Source: Gemmataceae bacterium
Lineage (GTDB): Bacteria; Planctomycetota; Planctomycetia; Gemmatales; Gemmataceae
Direction: 5' to 3'
DNA: 40,104 nucleotides
Assembly: GCA_009697105.1 (NCBI GenBank)
Contig: SIAQ01000039.1
Span: 1 to 40,104, forward strand
Below, one piece after another: positions 24,398 to 32,164 of this stretch; the first letter of the stretch is position 1; every line of letters starts with the position of its first letter. The notes under the pieces are model-generated. The model searched no databases. It saw only the letters and a list, made by a program, of their open reading frames with translations, and was not told where the DNA came from. The position numbers and the translations under genes are program-made.

Positions 24398-24411
24398 AGG
24401 CGATACGGGTA

Positions 24412-24469
24412 TTCCGCTTGCGGCTTAGCGCTCGGCTAATCGCGTGCGAGCGCTAAGCCGCAAGCGGAA
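24412..24469. repeat. Complete 23-bp palindrome between convergent genes
   Basis: Arms 24412-24434 and 24447-24469 pair perfectly; the loop is 12 nt (24435-24446). It lies between the stop of the Calx-beta gene and the stop of the helicase gene, which converge on it, so it can act as a bidirectional terminator. Half-copies are at 15365-15387 and 22747-22769. It is a member of a dispersed repeat family with core CGGCTTAGCGCTCG. Confidence 0.85.
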
Positions 24470-24472
24470 ATA

Positions 24473-27400
24473 CTAACCCGCATGCCAAACCGCCCACAGC
24501 GTCATCGCCTGGTAGTCACGCACGAAGCCGGCGCGTTCGAGCAGGTCCTTCCCCATCGTCGCGGTGATCGGCTGGTCGTTCCACGTTTCTACCGTTAGCT
24601 TGTGGCGAAAATCGAGATCGGGCGTTTGCTTCAAGATGTCGGGCACTCGGGCAATGGCCAAGGCGAGATCGTCCGTGCTGGCGTTGGCGAGGGCGGTCAG
24701 GCGTTTGCCGTTCTGCTCGATCAGCAGCAGCGGTCGGCCCGCCTTTTGCACCAGCCAATTGCCCGCTCGACGCAAAAACGCCCGCGGAACATCGGGGCCG
24801 ACCGCGGGCTCGAACGGCGCGCCGCTGCCATAGAGATTGGCCGGGTCGAGACTGTGCAGTAATAGCATCGGCGCTTGTGATTGGCTGGGCAACGCCAACT
24901 CGGCCAACTGCTTGGCGGCATCGGGCAGGGCGAACTGGGCGCCGGACAGGCCTTCGACAAAGTAACCGCGCCGCACCTCGCCCGCAATTTCCATTCGGCT
25001 CAGCACTTCATACAGCACGCGCCAGGGAACCGTGGTCTCGGCGAGCAACGCCAACTCGCGCGCGACGATACCAAACCGCTCCAGCAACAAGCGAGCTTGC
25101 CCAACCGCGACCGCTTCCGGATCAGGCCGACCCCAGGCGACAAGCGACCAGCGGCCCTCCGGCCATGATGCCTCCGTTCGCCGCCGACCGTCACGCAGAT
25201 ATGCGCGAACCTCGCCGCGCGAACGCATCGCCGGTGCCTCATCGCTGCGCGGAGGTTCACCGCGGCGGGCGACATCGAAGCGGTCGTTGGTCGCCAGGCC
25301 GAGCCGAACGAGCATCCACAGTGCCGGCCGGACGAAATCAATCGGCAGCTTCAGATGCTCGGCGATCTCCTGCGTAAACTGCGCACCGCGCGAACGCAGC
25401 GTATCGTACACAACGGCCGCGGGACCGGGCAGCGCGGCATCGCCGAGGTCGGGCGTCGCCAGATTCGTCAGCGTGTCGCGCGCGATGAACGCCAAATCGC
25501 CGGCGTCGTCGCGCATATGCCAAAGCCACTGCCCGCCGGCGATCCATTCGTCCAGCCAGGCGGGCTGATATCCCGCTACGCGCGAACGCAGCACAACGGC
25601 TTCCCACATCTTGTGTGGGAGAGTCAACGTCTGCAATCGATCCAGCACGCTACGCACGCCATCGGCGCTTTGCCCGTTCGTCGTGGGATGCACATACTGC
25701 CAGCGGGCGACGAAGTCGGCAAACTGCGCCGGTGGGCAGGTCATCACTTCGTGGCGGAGCAGCGACAACGTGCCACGCTGAATCTGCTCGAAGTTCTCCG
25801 GCGCTGCCCATTGCAACGGCTCGGTCTCGCGCGATGGCACGTTGACGAGCCGGCCCTGCTGGGTCCATTGTGTCAACTGTTGTCGGGCCCAGGCCGGGTC
25901 GAATGGATAGCGGCAAAGAATCTCCTGCAAACCAACCAGCGCACGTGTCGTGAGAAAGCGATGGAGGATGCTTGCCGCCGCAGCGAGCGTTTCCTCGGCA
26001 TTGGCGGGATCGTCAGCAAACGCCTTGCGATAGCGTTCGGCGTCCTCGGCCAGTATCCAGCGCTGCGGTTCGGTCGTTGCATTCAAGGTGATTGTGACGA
26101 CAACCTGCTCGCGCTGAAGCTCATCGAGAAATCCGCGAATGGCCGGCTCGATTTCGCTCGCTGTCACATCGCCCAGTTTGCGCACCCATTCCGCAGTCTC
26201 GGCCTTCGAGCGCGGCGGAAAGCCGACGCCGCGTAGCCGACGATCGACCGCTTGCACCGCGCGCGGATCGAGCGGCAGCGGTGCATCGCTATGCGAAATC
26301 AGTTGATCGAGCAGCGACGCATCGAGTGGCGCGCCGCCAGCGCTGGTGTTCGCTTCGACATCGTCGTACTGATACATGAACGCCGCCGTGAACGCGAACA
26401 ACAGCGATGCTGCGAACGGCGATGGCATCTCCAATCGCAGCGGCTGGACCGTAATACCGCCGGACGAAATTTCATGCAGTAACGTGCGGATCGATGACAG
26501 GTCAAGATGATCGTGCAAACACTCGCGAAACGTCTCGGCGATGATCGGAAAGTCGGCGTGTTGCCTGGCGACTTGCAGCAGATCACGGCCACGTAATCGC
26601 TGCAACCAGAGCGGGGCCCGCTTTCCCGCAGCGCCACGCGGCATCATCAACGCGCGGGCAGCGTTTTGGCGGAAGCGCAAGGCGAACAACGCGCTGTCGG
26701 CGAGTTCGTCGAGAATCATGTCGCGCACGTTGTCCGGCGTCAGACCGTCGAACAGGTCGAGCACCGGTTCGTCGCTTTCGGTGAGCCGAATCAACACGCC
26801 GTCGTCGTGGTGCAAACACTGGGGCCGATAGCCGAGCCGTTGGCAGAGGCGATGCTCGATGGCGAGACGAAGAGTGAGGTTGATCGCTCGGCCAAGCGGA
26901 CAGAGCAGGACGACCTGCCAATCGCCGAGCGGATCGCGCGAGGCTTCGATTTGCAGCGTGCGGTCGGTCGGCAGTCCGCCGGTGCGAGTGCGATGGCGAG
27001 CGACGAAATCGCGCAGGTTGTGAGCCGCGGCGGCGTCGCAGTGATAGTCGGTTTGCAGCCAATCGACGCATTCGGGCTGGTCGAGCCGATCGCCGAGGAT
27101 GCGAAGAAACTTGCCCTGCGCTCGGCCCAGATCGCCGCTGCGGCCGATGCTCTCGCCGCGCCAGAACGGGACCATCGCCGGCCTGCCTTCGGCGCTTGAC
27201 ACAATGACGCGATCGGTGTCGATGCGTTCGATGCGCCAGGCGCTGGTGCCCAGGAGGAAGGTGTCGCCGATACGTCGTTCGTAGACGAACTCTTCATCGA
27301 CTTCGCCGAGCCGAACGTTCTTGCCCGTGACGACTGCGTATTGGCCGGTGTCGGGGATCGATCCGCCATGCATGATCGCGAGTCGTTGGCTACCGGGCAA

Positions 27401-28921
27401 GGCGTGCAGCGAATGATGCACGCGGTCCCAGCTGATGCGCGGCTGCAAGGCGCAGAGCTGTTTTGGCGGCGGGGCGACATCGTTGCCGTAACCGAAGCGA
27501 TAGCGGCCCGAGATCATCTCCAGCACGCCGTCGAAGGCAATCGGTGAGAGATCGTAATACGGATACGCTCGGCGAAGCACGGAATAGATCGCATCGACGT
27601 TCCAATCGTCCATCGCCACCATCGCGATGATTTGTTGCGCGAGAATGTCAAGGCAGTTGTGCGGCACATGCAGCGCTTCAACCCGGCCGGCGGCCATCTC
27701 GGCGGCGAGCACCGCGCTGTTGAGCAAGTCGGGCAGCGTCTTGACGAGCAGTCGGCCTTTGCTCGTCTGCCCGACGAGATGCCCTGCCCTGCCCACACGC
27801 TGTAAGGCGCGGGCGATGTTGCCAGGCGACTCGACCTGACAAACGAGATCGACTGCGCCCATGTCGATGCCGAGTTCTAGCGACGCCGTGGCCGTCACCG
27901 CGCGAAGCCGGCCCGCTTTGAGCGCTTGCTCGGTCTCGTGGCGGACTTCGAGCGCGACGCTGCCGTGATGGGCACGGACCCGAAGCGACTCGGCATCGAC
28001 CGAATCGTCGGCCATCTCCGCCAGGCATTCGTTGAGCTGTGATGTGAGACGTTCGACGCTGCGGCGATTGTTGGCGAACACGATCGTCGAGCGATGATCG
28101 AGTATTTCTTGAGCGAGCCGGCGATAAATCGACGGCCAAATCGATTTCTCAGGCAACGGGCCGAACTGCTCGACAGGGCTGACCACTTGAAGGTCGAGAT
28201 TCTTGCGCAATCCGCCATCGACAATCGCGACAGGGCGAGGCTGCCAGTTGCCGTCGGCGTCGCGCGTAAAGCCGCCGAGATAGCGAGCGACTTCGTCGAG
28301 CGGCCGCTGCGTTGCCGACAGACCGATGCGTGCGAAATCGCGGCCGACGATTTCGCGCAAACGTTCGAGGAGTAACGACAAGAACACGCCGCGTTTGTTC
28401 GGGCAGAGTGCGTGGATTTCATCGACGATGCAATGCGTGACGCCACGTAGAATCTCGCGAGCTTTGGAGGTCAGCAACAGGTGCAGCGATTCGGGCGTGG
28501 TGATCAGCACCTGTGGCGGGCGGCGAGCAAGCTTGAGCCGATCGGCGGTTGACGTGTCGCCGGTGCGGACGGCGATCTCGATGCGAGGCAGTGCGATGCC
28601 TTGGGCCTTCGCGAACTCGGCAACGCCGTCGAGCGGGGTTTGCAGGTTGCGAAAGATGTCGTTGTTGAGCGCTTTGAGCGGCGAGATGTAAAGCACGCGC
28701 ACGTCGGGCGTCAGCGTTGGTTGCCGCCAGAGGCCGTCGAGACACGCCAAGAACGCGGCGAGCGTTTTGCCGGATCCGGTCGGCGCCAAGAGCAGTGCGT
28801 TACGTCCTTCAGCGATGATTGGCCAACCGTCGCGCTGGATCGGCGTCGGTTCGCCGAGTCGAGCGCGGAACCATTCGCGCACGGGAGGAAGGAACAGTCG
28901 CAGCGGATCGGATGGATTCAT
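24473..28921 (-). CDS. lhr: Large Lhr family ATP-dependent helicase
   Basis: 1482 residues from the ATG at 28921, which overlaps the upstream stop by ATGA; an in-frame extension to 29362 is not homologous. The Lhr core is recognisable: QRDGWPIIAEGRNALLLAPTGSGKT with Walker A (residues 46-53), VRTGDTSTADRLKLARRPP, the DEIH box (167-170), and QRVGRAGH motif VI. The winged-helix and Lhr-specific domains follow, and the long C-terminal part (about 600 residues) matches the extended Lhr form of about 1500 residues. It unwinds DNA 3' to 5' and acts in DNA repair. It is co-transcribed with the preceding membrane protein gene, probably by chance of arrangement. Confidence 0.95.
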   Translation of the reverse strand: MNPSDPLRLFLPPVREWFRARLGEPTPIQRDGWPIIAEGRNALLLAPTGSGKTLAAFLACLDGLWRQPTLTPDVRVLYISPLKALNNDIFRNLQTPLDGVAEFAKAQGIALPRIEIAVRTGDTSTADRLKLARRPPQVLITTPESLHLLLTSKAREILRGVTHCIVDEIHALCPNKRGVFLSLLLERLREIVGRDFARIGLSATQRPLDEVARYLGGFTRDADGNWQPRPVAIVDGGLRKNLDLQVVSPVEQFGPLPEKSIWPSIYRRLAQEILDHRSTIVFANNRRSVERLTSQLNECLAEMADDSVDAESLRVRAHHGSVALEVRHETEQALKAGRLRAVTATASLELGIDMGAVDLVCQVESPGNIARALQRVGRAGHLVGQTSKGRLLVKTLPDLLNSAVLAAEMAAGRVEALHVPHNCLDILAQQIIAMVAMDDWNVDAIYSVLRRAYPYYDLSPIAFDGVLEMISGRYRFGYGNDVAPPPKQLCALQPRISWDRVHHSLHALPGSQRLAIMHGGSIPDTGQYAVVTGKNVRLGEVDEEFVYERRIGDTFLLGTSAWRIERIDTDRVIVSSAEGRPAMVPFWRGESIGRSGDLGRAQGKFLRILGDRLDQPECVDWLQTDYHCDAAAAHNLRDFVARHRTRTGGLPTDRTLQIEASRDPLGDWQVVLLCPLGRAINLTLRLAIEHRLCQRLGYRPQCLHHDDGVLIRLTESDEPVLDLFDGLTPDNVRDMILDELADSALFALRFRQNAARALMMPRGAAGKRAPLWLQRLRGRDLLQVARQHADFPIIAETFRECLHDHLDLSSIRTLLHEISSGGITVQPLRLEMPSPFAASLLFAFTAAFMYQYDDVEANTSAGGAPLDASLLDQLISHSDAPLPLDPRAVQAVDRRLRGVGFPPRSKAETAEWVRKLGDVTASEIEPAIRGFLDELQREQVVVTITLNATTEPQRWILAEDAERYRKAFADDPANAEETLAAAASILHRFLTTRALVGLQEILCRYPFDPAWARQQLTQWTQQGRLVNVPSRETEPLQWAAPENFEQIQRGTLSLLRHEVMTCPPAQFADFVARWQYVHPTTNGQSADGVRSVLDRLQTLTLPHKMWEAVVLRSRVAGYQPAWLDEWIAGGQWLWHMRDDAGDLAFIARDTLTNLATPDLGDAALPGPAAVVYDTLRSRGAQFTQEIAEHLKLPIDFVRPALWMLVRLGLATNDRFDVARRGEPPRSDEAPAMRSRGEVRAYLRDGRRRTEASWPEGRWSLVAWGRPDPEAVAVGQARLLLERFGIVARELALLAETTVPWRVLYEVLSRMEIAGEVRRGYFVEGLSGAQFALPDAAKQLAELALPSQSQAPMLLLHSLDPANLYGSGAPFEPAVGPDVPRAFLRRAGNWLVQKAGRPLLLIEQNGKRLTALANASTDDLALAIARVPDILKQTPDLDFRHKLTVETWNDQPITATMGKDLLERAGFVRDYQAMTLWAVWHAG

Positions 28922-30327
28922 ATCCGCAGGTCCGCCAACTTTGGCGGCTTCGATTTCTTGGCGAGTGCCGGCAGCCAACCGACAAGCCCATAGGCAGCGA
29001 AACAGATCAGTACGGCGTCCAACGGTAGCCGCGGGCCGGACATCGACTCGGCATGGCTGAGTATGACAGGCAACGGCAAGAGGAGCATCGCCAGCGCCGC
29101 GATCCGTGCCTGGCGCCGCCAGGCGTGGCTCCAACGCCAACCGAGGAACGCTAGTAGCAATAGCACGACGAACGCCACATGCAGGATCAGCTCGATTTGA
29201 TCCACAAGCCAATCGGGCATCGCCGCCAGCACCTCGGGATCTTTGACAACGCGGGCAAACTCCCGCTGCCGGAGCCAGCGCTCGCCCAAGAAAAAGGTAA
29301 GCGTCGCCTCGATTCGGCGTACGCACGTTGCTTTCGGGTGATCTTGAATTTCGTCCCAGCAATCGGTTGCGAGCATCTGATAGCGTTGCGTTTGGTCGGT
29401 TTCCACCAACACCGCTTCAAGTCGTTCGTTGCCCAGCGCTTTGCGTAGCGTTCGCTCGTCCAGCTGCGAACCGTTCGCCAAGGGATTGTTGCCCATCCAA
29501 AGGTGCAGATACATCGAATTGACGATTGGCACAGGCTGCCCGGTCACCTGGTAGTTGCGAATCGACCACGGCGCGACCGCGTTGATGAAGCCGAACAGCG
29601 TGAGGAAACAGGCGAACCAGCCGAAGGGGAAGCGTCGGCATTCCCACAGCATCCAAACGATGGCGATCAGCGCGAAGGGCAGCAGCGATGCGCGGACGAA
29701 CGTCAAACAGCCGAGCGAAACGCCAAAGAGGAAGGCGGTGAACAACCCGCCGTTCTGGCTGCCGCGAGCGCCCAGGGCGAGCGTGGCGACGAGGAAAAAC
29801 GTCGCCGCCGTGCCATCGCTCAATTCCGCTGCGTTGACAATAAAGAACGGATGCGCCGCCGCCAAGGTTCCCGCGATAATTCCCACGAGATTGGAGCGAA
29901 ACGCTCGCCGGGAGAAATAGAAGCAGCCGATCGGCGTTAGCCCGCTAAGAAGGCACTGGGCCCAGCGCATCAGATGATCGGGCGACTCGGCCCAGCTTGC
30001 GACCCACCCAGAGACCCAGGGATAGCCCGGCGCGAGATGGGTCGTCAGTTCCTCTTCCTCGCCAAGCGGCGCCAGACAGCCGAACCAGGCGTGGTCTGTC
30101 ATGTTGGCGACGACGTTGTCCTGCACGCTCGGCGACGTTTTGCCGAGAAATTCCGTGCGTTCGGGATGATGGCTGGCGCGACCGGGGCCTTGCACTTCGA
30201 TCGGAGTGTGCGTCCAGCCGTTCTCGGTGCAGCGCGCGAGATAACCAGCGCGCAATCCGAACGACAGACCGACGATCAACACCAACGGCAGAATCAACCA
30301 CCAGCGGAAACGAGGCATCGGTATCAT
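28918..30327 (-). CDS. GT39/ArnT-like membrane glycosyltransferase (multi-pass)
   Basis: About 469 residues from ATG 30327 (MIPMPRFRWWLILPLVLIVGLSFG); an in-frame ATG at 30402 is less likely, and 30318 is also possible. There are about nine to eleven hydrophobic helices, with an extracytoplasmic loop near the N-terminus containing HLAPGYPWVSGW, which fits the PMT/ArnT-type (GT39/GT83) glycosyltransferases that use lipid-linked sugar donors. NPLANGS and a Trp/Asp-containing periplasmic part follow. The acceptor is unknown. The stop overlaps the Lhr start by 4 bp, so translation of the two genes is probably coupled. Confidence 0.75.
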   Translation of the reverse strand: MIPMPRFRWWLILPLVLIVGLSFGLRAGYLARCTENGWTHTPIEVQGPGRASHHPERTEFLGKTSPSVQDNVVANMTDHAWFGCLAPLGEEEELTTHLAPGYPWVSGWVASWAESPDHLMRWAQCLLSGLTPIGCFYFSRRAFRSNLVGIIAGTLAAAHPFFIVNAAELSDGTAATFFLVATLALGARGSQNGGLFTAFLFGVSLGCLTFVRASLLPFALIAIVWMLWECRRFPFGWFACFLTLFGFINAVAPWSIRNYQVTGQPVPIVNSMYLHLWMGNNPLANGSQLDERTLRKALGNERLEAVLVETDQTQRYQMLATDCWDEIQDHPKATCVRRIEATLTFFLGERWLRQREFARVVKDPEVLAAMPDWLVDQIELILHVAFVVLLLLAFLGWRWSHAWRRQARIAALAMLLLPLPVILSHAESMSGPRLPLDAVLICFAAYGLVGWLPALAKKSKPPKLADLRI

Positions 30328-30433
30328 TGCGTTGCATCCTTGGCGTGAGACAGTTTTTTTGGAGCGGGGCGGAACGCGGACGTGAGGTCTATCATAGGCC
30401 ACGTGAGGTACAAGACACCACTTGTAGAAACTT

Positions 30434-30802
30434 AACCACGGATATCACAGCGCGGCCAAGCCGCAACAAATACAGAATCACGAAAGGACGAAAGGACGAA
30501 ATCACGAAAGGAATCCTCAACAAAACACGATAGATCACTGGGCGAAAACGATAGGCGAATTTCGATAAGGAAAGCAAGAAGGCATGAAGCAGAGGGTAAA
30601 TTCAATTCCTGCCTTCCTCATAATTCCCGCCTTTTTTCGTGGCTTTCGTACTTTCGGGCTTTCGTGATTCGCATTCTGAATTTGCGCAAAGTAAATCTTC
30701 GCGGCTCGCAAAGATTTTGGAGGTAGGTGACACGGAAAACACAGATAGGGAAAAGAACTTGCATTGTATTTCCTATCGGTGAGATCGGTGTTATCCGTGG
30801 TT
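30434..30802. repeat. Intergenic element with nested inverted repeats
   Basis: The about 600-bp gap before the acidic protein gene holds no gene I can support. Its ends carry AACCACGGATATCACAG (30434-30450) and, inverted, GGTGTTATCCGTGGTT (to 30802), matching at 15 of 17 positions. Inside are GAAAGGACGAAAGGACGAAA repeats (from about 30480) and an inverted CTTTCGTACTTTCGGGCTTTCGTG (from about 30645), AT-richer than the flanks. It looks like a small non-coding transposable element (MITE-like) or a long folded RNA region. Confidence 0.5.
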
Positions 30803-30938
30803 GATTTTGGTTCTCGACAAGTACTGTCGTGCGCCCCGGCGCGTAGAGTTGGTTTGCCTCTTGCAGGAATGGCCTGTTGCGGATAGGCTAAATACTCTAA
30901 TTGCGGGCAGGAATTGCGCCAAATATAAGGAGACCATC

Positions 30939-31403
30939 ATGGGTCGCAAACGGACGATGAACTATCGAGAACTGCGTGCCGATGCGGAGGAAGAGGAAAC
31001 ACGGACGGGGGAAGAAGAAGAAGATGATGATGATGACGACGACGACGACGACGACGAGGAAGAAGAGGCTCCTGAAGGAGGAGCCGAGGCCGAGCCAGAC
31101 GCCGAAGACGGCGAGGATGGTGAAGACGAGGACGGCGCTCCGAAGAAAAAGAAAAAGAAAAAAGCCAAGGTTAAGGAAAAGGCTCCAGCGAAACCGAAAC
31201 GCACTCGCACTGCGAAGGTGATACGTATGCGCGTCATTTGGGGCGTATTCAATAATTCGCACCAGATGGTCGCTTCGTACGACTATCCGAAAAAAGACGA
31301 GGCCGAGGCCCATGCCGCTCGCCTCGTGGCCGACAAGAAGACGACCCACTTCGTACAGCCCATCAAAGAGCCGATCGAAGAAAAGAAGGAAAAGGAAAAA
31401 TAG
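30939..31403 (+). CDS. Asp/Glu-tract and Lys-tract protein, planctomycete-type hypothetical
   Basis: 154 residues from ATG 30939 with AAGGAGA six bases upstream. A start at 30801 is possible but unlikely. It has three parts: a short basic N-terminus (MGRKRTMNYRELRADAEEEE), an acidic run with an 11-residue poly-Asp tract (encoded by a GAT/GAC repeat, about 31024-31056) plus Glu/Gly repeats, then KKKKKKK and a basic hinge, and a conserved-looking C-terminal domain starting RMRVIWGVFNNSHQ. That last domain may bind nucleic acid or protein; the function is unknown. It ends 10 bp before a strong terminator. Confidence 0.75.
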   Translation: MGRKRTMNYRELRADAEEEETRTGEEEEDDDDDDDDDDDEEEEAPEGGAEAEPDAEDGEDGEDEDGAPKKKKKKKAKVKEKAPAKPKRTRTAKVIRMRVIWGVFNNSHQMVASYDYPKKDEAEAHAARLVADKKTTHFVQPIKEPIEEKKEKEK

Positions 31404-31413
31404 CCTCTCCGAA

Positions 31414-31438
31414 CCCGCGGCCCGAAAAAGGCCGCGGG
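31414..31438 (+). terminator. Terminator after the acidic protein gene
   Basis: Perfect 9-bp GC stem CCCGCGGCC (31414-31422) with GGCCGCGGG (31430-31438), loop 7 nt with AAAAA, followed by ATTTCGT. It starts 10 bp past the stop codon. Confidence 0.75.
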
Positions 31439-31513
31439 ATTTCGTACAGTAATCTCATCTCCCCATTTGCTTTCACAGTGGCATTCCGCTGACCTACCAG
31501 AAGAGCCGTTCCC

Positions 31514-31840
31514 ATGGGCATCGAGATCACGCCGCGCGAATTGGCGGACTTGCTGGCGAACCATCATCCGGTGCGACTGGTGGATGTGCGTCAGGTCTGG
31601 GAGAACGAGTTGGCACGGCTGCCCGAGAGCTTGCTCATTCCGCTGAATGAACTTCCCAATCGACTTGCGGAAATCCCGAAAGATCCTGCCAGCCTGATTG
31701 TCGTCTACTGCCATCATGGCGTGCGCAGTCTGTCGGCTGCGAATTACCTGTCTCGCTTGGGGTTCACCAACGTGCGTTCCCTGGCAGGCGGCATCGACGC
31801 CTGGGCCTGCGAAATCGAACCAACTATCGCCCGCTACTGA
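31514..31840 (+). CDS. Rhodanese-like sulfurtransferase domain protein
   Basis: 108 residues, a single rhodanese domain. VRLVDVRQVWENE is the entry signature, the active-site Cys66 is in YCHHGVRS, and SLAGGIDAW is the C-terminal landmark. Such small proteins carry sulfane sulfur for tRNA thiolation, cofactor synthesis or detoxification. The start ATG 31514 is preceded by AGAAGAGC as a weak ribosome site. It stands alone between a terminator and a non-coding region. It is similar to the GlpE/ThiI-like single-domain group, though the partner is unknown. A short AGCCTTTG/CAAAGGCT hairpin overlaps its stop (31840-31859). Confidence 0.9.
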   Translation: MGIEITPRELADLLANHHPVRLVDVRQVWENELARLPESLLIPLNELPNRLAEIPKDPASLIVVYCHHGVRSLSAANYLSRLGFTNVRSLAGGIDAWACEIEPTIARY

Positions 31841-32164
31841 GCCTTTGCCGCCAAAGGCTGCCGCTTGCGCCGATTCTCCGGATTAACGCGAGTGTGCGTG
31901 TTTTTCTGAAGAATCGGCTGAATCCCATATAAATTCTGGACGATAAACAGAGTAGTCAATCACCGAAGCTTTGGATTATCGATTTTCCGAGAGCCTGAGC
32001 GGCAGCGAAGGGCAAACTCGGATCCATCAAACTGAACAGGTATACAGTATGCCTTCCACGGGTGGGTTCGAAGCTGCTTCGAGCCGGGACCGTTGGGAGC
32101 AGCCGACTGGATGTTATGCGCATATTGGTCGGATGGGGACCGAAGGAATGCCGCGAATGCTGGA
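31841..32164. other. Intergenic region before the porin
   Basis: About 320 bp with a small hairpin just after the rhodanese stop and a half-copy (31991-32013) of a palindrome family. Short frames cross it on both strands, but none looks real. It probably contains the promoter of the porin gene. Confidence 0.4.
31991..32013. repeat. Half-copy of the GAGCCTGAGCG palindrome
   Basis: It matches the left arm of the complete copy at 34355-34377 at 22 of 23 positions. The second arm is absent. Confidence 0.7.

Noticed and set aside
28922-29362. A 147-codon N-terminal extension of the Lhr helicase
   Set aside because: It is antisense-like low-complexity sequence overlapping the membrane protein gene; the Lhr family starts at the MNPSDP position, which also gives the ATGA overlap.
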